Made by a program: the position numbers and the translations under genes. Of a DNA stretch of 64,000 nucleotides, positions 51,755-60,457 are shown piece by piece. The notes beneath the pieces are model-generated. The model worked only from the letters and a program-made list of their open reading frames with translations, had not been told where the DNA came from and ran no database searches. The stretch comes from Deltaproteobacteria bacterium (GTDB taxonomy: Bacteria > Desulfobacterota > Binatia > UBA1149 > SPBQ01): the NCBI GenBank assembly GCA_029262375.1, contig JAJCZM010000038.1, positions 62,001-126,000 of the forward strand. The letters are read 5' to 3'. Numbering within the stretch: the stretch's first letter is position 1; every line of letters begins with the position of its first letter.

Positions 51755-52663
51755 GTGATGCACTCGCATAGCCAGACGAACGACCTTCAATCGTTACCGT
51801 ACCTTCGGCGATGGATGCTGGCCGTTCGTCCGCCGACGCTGGGCGCAAGCGTCGTTCCGGTTCTCATCGGGCTTGCGCTGGCGTCTCGCGAGGTAGTGCT
51901 GAATGTACCGGTAGCCGTCGCCACGCTCGTGTGCGCGATCGTGCTTCAGGTCTGCACGAACCTGGCGAACGACTACTACGACTACCTGCGCGGCATCGAC
52001 GACGACGATCGACTCGGGCCGGTTCGCGTAACCCAAGCAGGTTTGCTGTCGCCGTCGAGCGTGCGACGAGGATTGATCGTCGCACTATCGATCGCACTCG
52101 GCGTCGGCGCCTGTCTGATCGCCGTCGGCGGCCTGCCGATCGCAATCATCGGCGTAGCGGCCATCGCCGGTGCACTCGCCTATAGTGCGGGCCCCTGGCC
52201 GCTCGCCTCATACGGATTCGGCGAGCTCCTGGTCTTCATTTTCTTCGGTTTTTCAGCCGTCGCAGGTACGCACCATCTGCAGGGGGCGACCTTCGGGCTG
52301 CCCGTTGCGCTCGCGGCGCTACCGCCGGCTTGTCTCGCTGCCGCTTTGATCGTCGTCAACAACCTACGCGACATCCCCACCGACACGCGTGCCGACAAGC
52401 GTACTTTGGCCGTACGCCTGGGACCTCGGCGCACGCGGATCGAGTACGCTTGCCTTCTCGTCGGCGCGTTCGTGGGCGTCGCCGCGTTGGCGGCGCACAC
52501 CAGCGCGGCCGTACTACTCGGCATGCTCGGCATTCCCGTCGCCGCGATCGAACTCGGCCGGCTTTGGAAGCGCGACGGCGCAGCACTCAACGCCAGCCTC
52601 ATTGGAACCGCCAAGATTCACATGCTCGTCGGTTTGGCTATCACGATCGGGCTGAGCCTTTGA
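51755..52663 (+). CDS. menA: 1,4-dihydroxy-2-naphthoate polyprenyltransferase
   Basis: This 302-residue UbiA-family membrane enzyme has about eight hydrophobic segments. It joins the isoprenoid tail to DHNA at the inner membrane. Both Asp motifs are present: NLANDYYDYLRGID and NNLRDIPTDTRADKRT. AVRPPTLGASVVPVLIG is the typical MenA start. GTG at 51755 or the ATG one codon later can start it. The stop overlaps the TTG of menC. Confidence 0.95.
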   Translation: MMHSHSQTNDLQSLPYLRRWMLAVRPPTLGASVVPVLIGLALASREVVLNVPVAVATLVCAIVLQVCTNLANDYYDYLRGIDDDDRLGPVRVTQAGLLSPSSVRRGLIVALSIALGVGACLIAVGGLPIAIIGVAAIAGALAYSAGPWPLASYGFGELLVFIFFGFSAVAGTHHLQGATFGLPVALAALPPACLAAALIVVNNLRDIPTDTRADKRTLAVRLGPRRTRIEYACLLVGAFVGVAALAAHTSAAVLLGMLGIPVAAIELGRLWKRDGAALNASLIGTAKIHMLVGLAITIGLSL

Positions 52664-53775
52664 ACAAGTCGCTGTTGCAGTCGCGAGAGTATGACCTGCG
52701 ACTCAAGCCCGGTGTTCGACTCGGCTATTCGCAGCTCGAAAGCCGCGGCGGCATCATCGTCAGACTATGTCCGGGTGAGGCGGACGACAGCAACGCAGGC
52801 TACGGCGAAGCAGCACCGGCGTGGTGGATCGGCGACGAACCTCTACAAACAGCGTGCGACGCGGTCGCGAATGCCTGTTCCTGGTTTGCGGCCCAGCAGC
52901 CGGATCCCACCGATCTAGAAGACGGCCTGCGTGAGGGCCGGGGGCTGCCGTCCGCGCTCGCGTCCATTCTGGCGCCGAGCCTTAGCGCGACGTCCGCAAT
53001 AGCCACGGCGCTCGCCGATCATGCGGCACGCAGTCGAGGGCTCTCACTCGCGCAGTACCTAGGCGGTCGCCTCGCTGCGTGTGAAACCAACGCGTTGCTC
53101 GTCGGAGAAGACGCGGGGACGGTCGCAACCGACACCGCGAGCGCGTTGGCCTCGGACTACCGCACCGTGAAACTCAAGGTCGGCAATCATCCTTCGGCTA
53201 CCGACATCGAGCGTATCCAGGCCGTACTCGATGCCGGACACGGCCGACCGCAAATTCGTTTGGACGCGAATCGAGGCTGGGATCTCGAAACGGCTGCGAC
53301 GATACTCGGGGCGTTCGACATGCGTGCCTTCGAGTACGTAGAAGAACCGCTCAAAGAACCGACTCCCGACGCCTTGCGTGCCTTGCGCGAACGCTGCAAC
53401 GTCGCCGTCGCGCTCGACGAGTCCATCGGTAGTGATCGAGATATCGCTCGGTTTCGCGGCGCCTGCGATGTGATCGTGCTGAAGCCTTCGCGCAGCCGAG
53501 GCCCATGGTCTCTACTCGCGACCGCGCGTCGTGCACGAGAGTCCGGCATGGCGGTCACGCTGACCGATTCTCTGGAGAGCGCGGTAGGTCGTGCACTCTG
53601 CCTGCACGTCGCTGCGGCCGTGGGCAACGATCGACGCGCAAGCGGACTCGCCGGTGCCGCGCTATTGGCCGAAGACGTAACGCGATCGATGACGACGCTG
53701 CGCGGAGCAACAATCACTCCGAACGGCCCCGGACTGTTCGACCCAATGACCCTAAAACCAGAACTGTTCACGTGA
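52660..53775 (+). CDS. menC: o-Succinylbenzoate synthase
   Basis: This enolase-superfamily dehydratase has about 371 residues from TTG 52660 (TTGA overlap with menA); longer starts would lie inside menA. Catalytic parts: KLKVGNHP (KxK), RLDANRGW (Asp ligand), YVEEPL (Glu ligand), ALDESI (Asp ligand) and DVIVLKPSRS (second Lys). It converts SHCHC to o-succinylbenzoate. It is seven bp ahead of menE. Confidence 0.93.
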   Translation: MNKSLLQSREYDLRLKPGVRLGYSQLESRGGIIVRLCPGEADDSNAGYGEAAPAWWIGDEPLQTACDAVANACSWFAAQQPDPTDLEDGLREGRGLPSALASILAPSLSATSAIATALADHAARSRGLSLAQYLGGRLAACETNALLVGEDAGTVATDTASALASDYRTVKLKVGNHPSATDIERIQAVLDAGHGRPQIRLDANRGWDLETAATILGAFDMRAFEYVEEPLKEPTPDALRALRERCNVAVALDESIGSDRDIARFRGACDVIVLKPSRSRGPWSLLATARRARESGMAVTLTDSLESAVGRALCLHVAAAVGNDRRASGLAGAALLAEDVTRSMTTLRGATITPNGPGLFDPMTLKPELFT

Positions 53776-53782
53776 GCGACGA

Positions 53783-55279
53783 ATGGAACGGCTGAAACAG
53801 CAGCAACAGATCGGCGACGACGAATTCTGGCTCGACGCGCGTACCGCACGAACTCCCGATGCACCGGCACTGATATTCGATTCAGAAATAGTAACGTGGT
53901 CCGATCTACTGGAGCGCGCGAATCAACTGGCGGCCGGACTGACGGCGCGAGGAATCGGCGGCGGCGACCGGGTTGCGGTACTGTGCAACGCCGACACCGA
54001 CTTCGTCGCGCTCGTACACGCGTTGCAATCGGTCGGCGCGATCTGCGTTCCCCTCTCCATTCACACGCCCGACGCCGATCTGGTCGCGCTCATCGCACGG
54101 GTCGAAGCGCGCATGCTACTGGCGGACGATCGCTCGCTAGAACACGCGAGTACCATCGCGCGCGCTGTCACGCGTGCCGTCTCTCTCAACGACCTCGCCG
54201 ACGACGCGACATCGCCGCCGCTCGCCACGTACGAACCCAACGCTACGCATTCGATCCTGTTCACCTCGGGCACCGCGACGAAGCCGAAAGGCGTCGTCCT
54301 GACCAACGAGAACTTCTACGCGAGTGCGGTCGCCGGCTGCCGACGTCTCGATGTCGGACCAACGGATCGGTGGCTCGCCGCCATGCCGATGAACCATGTC
54401 GGCGGCCTCTCCATTCTCACACGTTCCGTGATCATCGGCTTTGCCGTCGTCCTTCGACCCAAGTTCGACGCCGACGACTTCGACCACGCGATGCGGCGTC
54501 ACGACGTCACGATCGCGTCGCTCGTGCCGACCATGCTCGCGCGCTGTGTCGAGCGGGCCGAACGCAATCCCTATCCATCTGCGTTTCGCTGCGCGCTGAT
54601 CGGAGGCGCCGGCCTCGGCCGCGCGCTACTCGAGCGCGCCCAGCACGCGGGCATCCCGATCGCAACGACGTACGGTCTCACCGAAACCACATCGCAAGTA
54701 ACTACGTGCCCACCAGGCACGGCGCAGCTCGGCAGTAGCGGCGTCGTGCACAGCGGCGCTCCGCTTGACGGCACGCGGATCTCCATACTCGACCCGAACG
54801 ACCGAGGTATCGGCGAGATCGTGATCGCCGGTCCTCAGGTAATGTCGGGTTACCTCGACGAGTCGGACGCGCCTCTACAAGACGACGAGCTGCGCACCGG
54901 TGACCGCGGGCGACTCACCGACGACGGCAACCTCGAAGTTCTCGGTCGCAACGACGAAGTGATCATCACCGGCGGCGAGAACGTATCGCCCGCCGAGATA
55001 GAAGAAGTTCTGATCACACACGAGGCGGTCGCAGATGCCGGCGTTTACGGCGTCGAGGACACGCAATGGGGCCAGGCGGTGGTGGCTGTCGTTGTGCTCG
55101 GCCGGCACATCGCGCAAGCCGCGCACACGCCGAACGAGGACGAGTTGCTACAGTGGTGTCGCGACCGGCTCGCTCGCTTCAAGATCCCCAAGCGAATTCG
55201 CATCGTCGGCAGTCTGCCCAGAACGGGCTCCGGGAAACTCCGCCGGAACCGCCTTGCCGAGCTTCCCGAAGCGCGTTGA
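53783..55279 (+). CDS. menE: o-Succinylbenzoate--CoA ligase
   Basis: This 498-residue ANL-superfamily enzyme has the P-loop LFTSGTATKPKGVVLT, TTYGLTETTSQV, the hinge Asp in RTGDRGRL, NDEVIITGGENVSPAEIE and the catalytic Lys in LPRTGSGKLRRNRL. It activates o-succinylbenzoate with ATP and CoA. The position between menC and the PFK-2 gene, in the men operon, sets the substrate. The sequence starts with a short Gln run (QQQQ). Its stop overlaps a TTG start of the next gene. Confidence 0.94.
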   Translation: MERLKQQQQIGDDEFWLDARTARTPDAPALIFDSEIVTWSDLLERANQLAAGLTARGIGGGDRVAVLCNADTDFVALVHALQSVGAICVPLSIHTPDADLVALIARVEARMLLADDRSLEHASTIARAVTRAVSLNDLADDATSPPLATYEPNATHSILFTSGTATKPKGVVLTNENFYASAVAGCRRLDVGPTDRWLAAMPMNHVGGLSILTRSVIIGFAVVLRPKFDADDFDHAMRRHDVTIASLVPTMLARCVERAERNPYPSAFRCALIGGAGLGRALLERAQHAGIPIATTYGLTETTSQVTTCPPGTAQLGSSGVVHSGAPLDGTRISILDPNDRGIGEIVIAGPQVMSGYLDESDAPLQDDELRTGDRGRLTDDGNLEVLGRNDEVIITGGENVSPAEIEEVLITHEAVADAGVYGVEDTQWGQAVVAVVVLGRHIAQAAHTPNEDELLQWCRDRLARFKIPKRIRIVGSLPRTGSGKLRRNRLAELPEAR

Positions 55280-56601
55280 CGTCCCTCTCCTCGTGGCGCG
55301 AACGTGTCGAGGTCGGAGCGGCCACGCTTTTCCGCTACACTCTCAGCGTGCAAGCCGACCCCGAAGAGAAGAAACTAGTTCTGGTCATGGTCGGCTTGCC
55401 GGCGCGCGGGAAGAGTTTTACCGCCCGAAAACTGGCGCGCTACCTCACGTGGCTCGGTTACGATACGCGAGTCTTCAACGTCGGTGAGTACCGCCGCGAG
55501 CGCTTTCCCGGGCATCAGCCTCACCATTTCTTCGACCCCGGCAATCGCGAAAACCTGCGCATGCGCGACGATCTTGCCGAAGCAGCGCTCGAAGACCTGC
55601 TGACGTGGCTTGTCCCCGACGGCGACGTAGCCATCTACGACGCAACGAACACGACGCGAGAGCGGCGCGCGTTCATCACGAAACACTGTGACGAGGCCGG
55701 CGTGAGCGCACTGTTCGTCGAGAATGTCTGCGACGATCCGGAGATCATCGAAGAGAACATTCGTGCTACGAAGGTAGGCTCTCCCGACTACGCGGGGCAC
55801 GACCCGGACGAGGCTGTCGAGGATTTCCGCAAGCGCATTCTCCACTATGCGCGGGCCTATGAACCGGTCGCTGACGATGAAGGGCCCTACGTGCGCTTGA
55901 TCGACGCCGGACGGCTCGTCGTCATGCATGACATCGAAGGGTTTCTTCCCGGACGCGTCGTGTCGTTCCTGATGAACCTGCACTACTCCAGTTCCCCGAT
56001 ATGGCTCACGCGACACGGCGAGAGCATCTCTAACGTACAGGGCAAGATCGGAGGCGACTCCGATCTCGCACCACGCGGTCATCGCTATGCCAGATCTTTG
56101 GCGGGCTACCTCATTCGCGGCGTCAGCGAGTTCGAAGAGATGCGCGTCTGGACCAGCTCGCTACGCCGTACGATTCAAACCGCCTCGGTGATCGAGCTGC
56201 CGAGCACGCAGTGGCGTGCGCTGGACGAGATCGATGCCGGACTATGCGACGGAATGAGCTATCGAGAGATTCGCGCGGCGATGCCCGACGAATACCACGC
56301 CCGCGGCGAAAACAAGTTCCGTTACCGCTACCCGCGCGGTGAATCGTATCAAGATGTGATCCAGCGCCTCGCGCCGGTGATCATCGAAATGGAGAGAAGC
56401 AGACAACCGCTTCTCATTGTCGCGCATCAGGCCGTGGTGCGACTTCTGTACGCTTATCTCATGGGGATTCCGCCCGAACAGGCACCGCACCTCGCGATCC
56501 CGCTGCATACGCTCATCCAGCTTACGCCACACGCCTACGGCTGTCATGAAACGCGCACGCCTCTCGCGCCGCCGGTCCCCAAACAACAGCCTTCGAGCTG
56601 A
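55276..56601 (+). CDS. 6-phosphofructo-2-kinase / fructose-2,6-bisphosphatase-like bifunctional protein
   Basis: The N-terminal kinase domain has the Walker A motif VMVGLPARGKSFTARKLARYL, GEYRRERFPGHQPHHFFDPGN, and IYDATNTTRERR. The C-terminal phosphatase domain of the histidine phosphatase superfamily begins IWLTRHGESISNVQGKIGGDSDLAPRG (catalytic His in RHG) and has WTSSLRRTIQTA, the Glu in LDEIDAGLCDGMSY and VAHQAVVRLLYAYLMG. This is the animal and fungal PFKFB arrangement, which makes and breaks fructose 2,6-bisphosphate. TTG at 55276 overlaps the menE stop (TTGA), as at menD and menC; a GTG at 55348 would start a shorter form nearer to the kinase domain. The role in a men operon is unclear. 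Confidence 0.88.
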   Translation: MTSLSSWRERVEVGAATLFRYTLSVQADPEEKKLVLVMVGLPARGKSFTARKLARYLTWLGYDTRVFNVGEYRRERFPGHQPHHFFDPGNRENLRMRDDLAEAALEDLLTWLVPDGDVAIYDATNTTRERRAFITKHCDEAGVSALFVENVCDDPEIIEENIRATKVGSPDYAGHDPDEAVEDFRKRILHYARAYEPVADDEGPYVRLIDAGRLVVMHDIEGFLPGRVVSFLMNLHYSSSPIWLTRHGESISNVQGKIGGDSDLAPRGHRYARSLAGYLIRGVSEFEEMRVWTSSLRRTIQTASVIELPSTQWRALDEIDAGLCDGMSYREIRAAMPDEYHARGENKFRYRYPRGESYQDVIQRLAPVIIEMERSRQPLLIVAHQAVVRLLYAYLMGIPPEQAPHLAIPLHTLIQLTPHAYGCHETRTPLAPPVPKQQPSS

Positions 56602-56604
56602 GCG

Positions 56605-58389
56605 TTACAGTTTGCCGGGAGGAATGACGACATCGTCGGTGATCGCCGCGCACGATAGCGTGAACGCGAACTCCGCTCCGCCCAGTACAGCGCTGCGCTC
56701 GATCCAGAGTCGTCCACCGTGGTTCTCGACGAGCGTACGGCAGATCGCGAGACCCATACCGAGACCGTTGTCCTTCGTCGTGTGGAAACGTTCGAAACAG
56801 CTCTCGTGGTCCTCGTCGGGAATTCCGGGGCCGCCATCGGCCACTCGTACCTCGACCATGTCGGCCTGCGCTCTCGTGGTGATCTCGATACGCTGACGAA
56901 TCCGCGGCGTGTCGCGCATCGCGTCGACCGCGTTCACGATCAGATTCATGAGCACTTGAGTAACCTGACTCGCATCCACACAGGCCTCGGGCTCACGTGT
57001 GTCGAGCAGCAGCGTGATCTCCACGTTCGAGTCATCGGTGGCCATGCGGGCGAGCTGCATGGCATCGACGACCAAGGCGTTGATGCTGGTAGGTTCTTGC
57101 TGTGCTTCGCTCTTACGCAGGAACCCTCTGACCCCACGAATCACGCGCGCAGCACGCATCGTCTCATCGACGATCTTCTGCAACGGTTCGACCGCATCGG
57201 CCCCTAATGTCTCGCCACGTCGCAGTCGAATGAGACAACTGTTCGCATAGTTGGCGATCACCGAAAGCGGTTGGTGAAATTCGTGGGCCATCCCTGCAGC
57301 CATCTCACCCGTCAGGCTAACGCGTCCTGCATGCGCAAGCGCCGAATTGAGCCGATGGGAATCTAGCTCTGCGTTGCGCCGTTCGCTGACGGCGGCACTC
57401 ATCGCAAGCCCGGTGACGCAGACCATCGCGATACAAATCTGCAATAGCAGCAGTGAATCGTTGAGCACCGCTCCTGCAAACGGGCCACGACCTTGCGCGG
57501 TGTTGATCAACGCTACGGCGGAAACGAGAGCAATGCCGAGCGTAGCCCCATGACGACCGTAGCTGTACGCGAGCCACGTCAGCACAGGAACCGTGATGAA
57601 TGCCAGCGGGACCGAAACGTCGCGCCCCAACCAATCGCCAAACAGCAGAAAACTAAACGCGGTCAGTACGAGGAGCAGAGCCACCGGCTTGAACCACATA
57701 TGAGGTGAGATCAACCACTGCGGCAGTCGTCGCCACGCGAGAAGTAGCGGCGCGACAAGCATCACGCCGACGGAGTTCCCAACCCACCAGGTGATCCAAG
57801 CGTAGCTGTAGCTAGTCCAAGGAAGGGATCCCGATACGGCCAGGCTGGTGACGCCGATCGTCGCGGCAGCCGCACAGCTCGCCCAACCGGCGAGAAGAAA
57901 CAGTGCCACTAAACTGCGTACGCTCTCCATTGGGTCGATGTCCAGGCGACCCGTCGCGAGCGCGAACATATAGGCACCGAACAGCGGCTCCAGTGCTGAG
58001 CCGCTGGCGATGCCGGCTCCTACTGCGACCGAGTGCGAGAACTCCAACCAGGTCGCGGCGCCGATCAATGCTGGAACGTCGGCAAGGAACGCGGCCAGCC
58101 AGATTCCCGGCCACACGCGCGGCCCGTAGAGCAGCACGGCTACCAGCGCGAAGCCCGAGGGAAGCCCAACGGGCGTCACGGTGCCGGGATAGATCGCGAC
58201 CAGATGGCCTAGCTTCGCCGTCGCAAAGTACGTCACGCCCACGGCCGCCGTGATCGCGCAATGCTTTACGAGATCGCGAGCGATCACATCGCTCGCAGGC
58301 CGGCCGGTGCCACAGGTACCCGCGTTCCGCGAGAAGATGTCGCCGCCAAGCTCAGAACTCGCGCGACCGGCTATCGAAACACCCGACAT
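56605..58389 (-). CDS. MASE1-domain sensor histidine kinase
   Basis: This 594-residue kinase has a MASE1 sensor part of eight or more membrane segments (about 40-340), with AIYPGTVTPVGLPSGFALVAVLLYGPRVWPGIWLAAFL being typical, then the kinase core. The H-box is GMAHEFHQPLSVIANYA (phosphorylated His), the N-box QVLMNLIVNAVDAM, G1 VADGGPGIPDED, and GLGMGLAICRTLVENHGG. No response regulator gene is adjacent, so the partner is open. It is convergent with the PFK-2 gene (3 bp apart). The signal is unknown. Confidence 0.92.
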   Translation of the reverse strand: MSGVSIAGRASSELGGDIFSRNAGTCGTGRPASDVIARDLVKHCAITAAVGVTYFATAKLGHLVAIYPGTVTPVGLPSGFALVAVLLYGPRVWPGIWLAAFLADVPALIGAATWLEFSHSVAVGAGIASGSALEPLFGAYMFALATGRLDIDPMESVRSLVALFLLAGWASCAAAATIGVTSLAVSGSLPWTSYSYAWITWWVGNSVGVMLVAPLLLAWRRLPQWLISPHMWFKPVALLLVLTAFSFLLFGDWLGRDVSVPLAFITVPVLTWLAYSYGRHGATLGIALVSAVALINTAQGRGPFAGAVLNDSLLLLQICIAMVCVTGLAMSAAVSERRNAELDSHRLNSALAHAGRVSLTGEMAAGMAHEFHQPLSVIANYANSCLIRLRRGETLGADAVEPLQKIVDETMRAARVIRGVRGFLRKSEAQQEPTSINALVVDAMQLARMATDDSNVEITLLLDTREPEACVDASQVTQVLMNLIVNAVDAMRDTPRIRQRIEITTRAQADMVEVRVADGGPGIPDEDHESCFERFHTTKDNGLGMGLAICRTLVENHGGRLWIERSAVLGGAEFAFTLSCAAITDDVVIPPGKL

Positions 58390-58560
58390 AGTTATCTATT
58401 GTTTCGCACAGCACAGCCCGCGCCTACCTGAATCGTACGCGCGCACGCAGTAGTTATTCCCCGGTGATGGCCACACTCAGGGTTATCCACTAGGGGTGCG
58501 TCTCGAGCGGTTCGTACTTCGTCGCACGACTCGGCGATACGAGCGCTCGCCAACGACACC

Positions 58561-59766
58561 ATGTTCGCCGGCAAATCAGCAAGGGTCGCGATTTTCAGGT
58601 CATACGCAGCGTGCGTAGTAGCCATTGCCGCATGTGCCATAGCACCTGGGCAAGCGCTGCGCGCAGCACCGACATCGCTGTCGTCCCGGACTCTTCTGAC
58701 GTCGAAATGGACAGTCGAAGGACCCATCGAAGGCGCCAACGATATTAGTGGTATCGCGTGTGCCGATTCGCCTGCAAACAACAACTGCCTGATCGCTTCT
58801 GATGAATTGCGCAGTGTTCAATGCGTCCGTTTGCAGCAGACTGTGGATCAATTCGGTCCGTCGGACCAGGCCAACCCTCGGATCATCTCGGGCGGCTCCA
58901 TCGAGCTGTTCGGCAGTGGTGATGAGCTCGACGCCGAAGGCATCGCCGTCGCCAACGGCCACTACTACGTAATCGGTTCGCACGCGCTTTCGCGCAAGGA
59001 CCATCTTCAACACAATCGCCATCACGTCGTCCGCTTCCCGACCTCACTTTGCGATGAATCACACCGCAAGCCTGGGGATGGAGCTATCGTCGAAAAGACG
59101 AGTCTCAACGACACGATCAAAAACCAGGACTCGCTCGCGCCGTTTCTGCGCCGACCGCTCACAAGCGGCGGAATCAACATCGAGGGTATCGCGATCGCCC
59201 GGGGACGCGCCTACATCGGATTCAGAAGTCCGTCGCGAGACGCGCGCGTCGCCGTCGCGAGCCTGGCCGTCGAAGGCCTGTTCGACGCACATCCTACGAA
59301 CGCGAGCATTTCGTGGCTGCACCTCGGCAAGGACCGAGGGATTCGCGATCTGGCGCGTGTTTCCGACGGCCTGTTGATTCTGACCGGCAACGCGTCGATT
59401 TCGGTGGACGGCAACCGACATAAGCGGCTGGCGGCAACTATCGCGCACTGGGATCTGCGCTCGCAACGCCCCGTGCCGTTGGCAACGCTGCCCACGGCGT
59501 CCGGGAAACCCGAAGCGCTGCTCGTACTCAGCGAGACAGACGAAGCATACCGGGTTCTGATACTGCGGGATTCCGCCGCGTCGGGAGCGCCGGCCGAGTA
59601 TCTCGTCGCCAAGCACCGCCCGCCGGCCCTAGTCGCCAATCGCATCCCCCGTCACTCCCGTATAAGAAAAGTGTATGGACCCGATCACGCTCTACCAGTT
59701 CGAACTCTGCCCGTTCTGCCACAAAGCCAAGGCCGCCATGGATTTGAAAGGCCTCCCGTATCGTAA
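58561..59766 (+). CDS. Exported DUF3616 domain-containing protein
   Basis: This 401-residue protein has an N-terminal export signal (ACVVAIAACAIAPGQALRA). The body carries the DUF3616 beta-propeller signs: SGIACADSPANNNCLIASDE, GDELDAEGIAVANGHYYVIGSHALSRK, and INIEGIAIARGRAYIGFRSP. The recognisable domain ends near 59640. The final 40 or so residues run into the next gene in another frame for 92 bp, which suggests stop-codon loss or a frameshift. It is the only long plus-strand frame in this stretch. Function unknown. Confidence 0.82.
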   Translation: MFAGKSARVAIFRSYAACVVAIAACAIAPGQALRAAPTSLSSRTLLTSKWTVEGPIEGANDISGIACADSPANNNCLIASDELRSVQCVRLQQTVDQFGPSDQANPRIISGGSIELFGSGDELDAEGIAVANGHYYVIGSHALSRKDHLQHNRHHVVRFPTSLCDESHRKPGDGAIVEKTSLNDTIKNQDSLAPFLRRPLTSGGINIEGIAIARGRAYIGFRSPSRDARVAVASLAVEGLFDAHPTNASISWLHLGKDRGIRDLARVSDGLLILTGNASISVDGNRHKRLAATIAHWDLRSQRPVPLATLPTASGKPEALLVLSETDEAYRVLILRDSAASGAPAEYLVAKHRPPALVANRIPRHSRIRKVYGPDHALPVRTLPVLPQSQGRHGFERPPVS

Positions 59767-60415
59767 GGTCGAGGTAAATCCGTACTCGAAGAAAGAGCTT
59801 CCCGAGCTTCCCGAGGGCACCCCGCGAAAAGTGCCGGTGCTGCAGTTCGAAGACCGCACGGTTCAGGATTCGACCGACATACTGGCGTTCCTCGAACAGC
59901 GATTCGACGGCGCTCCGTCTCTGCTACCCGCCGATGCCCCATCGCGCGACCGTGCAAAAGAGATCGAAGACTGGGTCGATACCGACCTCACTCAAGTATT
60001 GCCGACAGTCATCTACGGCACGTGGGGCGAGGCCGCCAAAGCCGCACAGGTCACCGCTAAGTCGTCGAACTTCGGCCCACTCGCCAACGTGATGGTGCGT
60101 GCCGGCGGTTCGCTCATCATGCATCAGATCGCGAAGCGCATCGTCAAGAAACGAGGTGGAGGCGATCCTCACGAGATGCTCGGCGCAGAGCTCGACCGGC
60201 TGGAAGCCTGGCTCGGCGACAGCGACTACGTGTGCGGCGACCGAATCTCGCTGGGAGATGCCGCCGCGCATGGTGCGTTGACCTGCATCAAGGAATTCCC
60301 CGCATTCGCACGCATCGTCGAGAGACCAAGATTGGCCGCTTGGTACGATCGAGTCGCCAATGCACGGGCCGTCGGATCGGCCGCTGCTGCTGCTGCTGCT
60401 GCTGCGGCGGCCTGA
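59675..60415 (+). CDS. Glutathione S-transferase-like protein with glutaredoxin-type CPFC start
   Basis: This 246-residue protein starts with a thioredoxin-fold N-terminal domain with ELCPFCHKAK (Cys12, Cys15) and KVPVLQFEDRTVQDSTDILAFLE (cis-Pro and Glu-Ser/Asp). An all-alpha C-terminal domain follows, with GDRISLGDAAAHGALTCI. The CPxC pair is unusual for GSTs and points to a thiol-disulfide or dehydroascorbate-type role. The last 11 residues are a poly-Ala tail from a GCT microsatellite. Its first 92 bp overlap the DUF3616 ORF. A TATAAG lies eight bp before the ATG. Confidence 0.9.
   Translation: MDPITLYQFELCPFCHKAKAAMDLKGLPYRKVEVNPYSKKELPELPEGTPRKVPVLQFEDRTVQDSTDILAFLEQRFDGAPSLLPADAPSRDRAKEIEDWVDTDLTQVLPTVIYGTWGEAAKAAQVTAKSSNFGPLANVMVRAGGSLIMHQIAKRIVKKRGGGDPHEMLGAELDRLEAWLGDSDYVCGDRISLGDAAAHGALTCIKEFPAFARIVERPRLAAWYDRVANARAVGSAAAAAAAAAAA
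60380..60412 (+). repeat. Poly-Ala (GCT)7 microsatellite at the end of the GST-like gene
   Basis: Seven GCT triplets in a row (60383-60403), flanked by GCC and by GCG GCG GCC, encode eleven C-terminal alanines directly ahead of TGA. Such a perfect triplet run is prone to slippage. Confidence 0.95.
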
Positions 60416-60457
60416 GTACGCAACGCGCACGACCGGCGCTCTTTGTGAAGTAACGCT

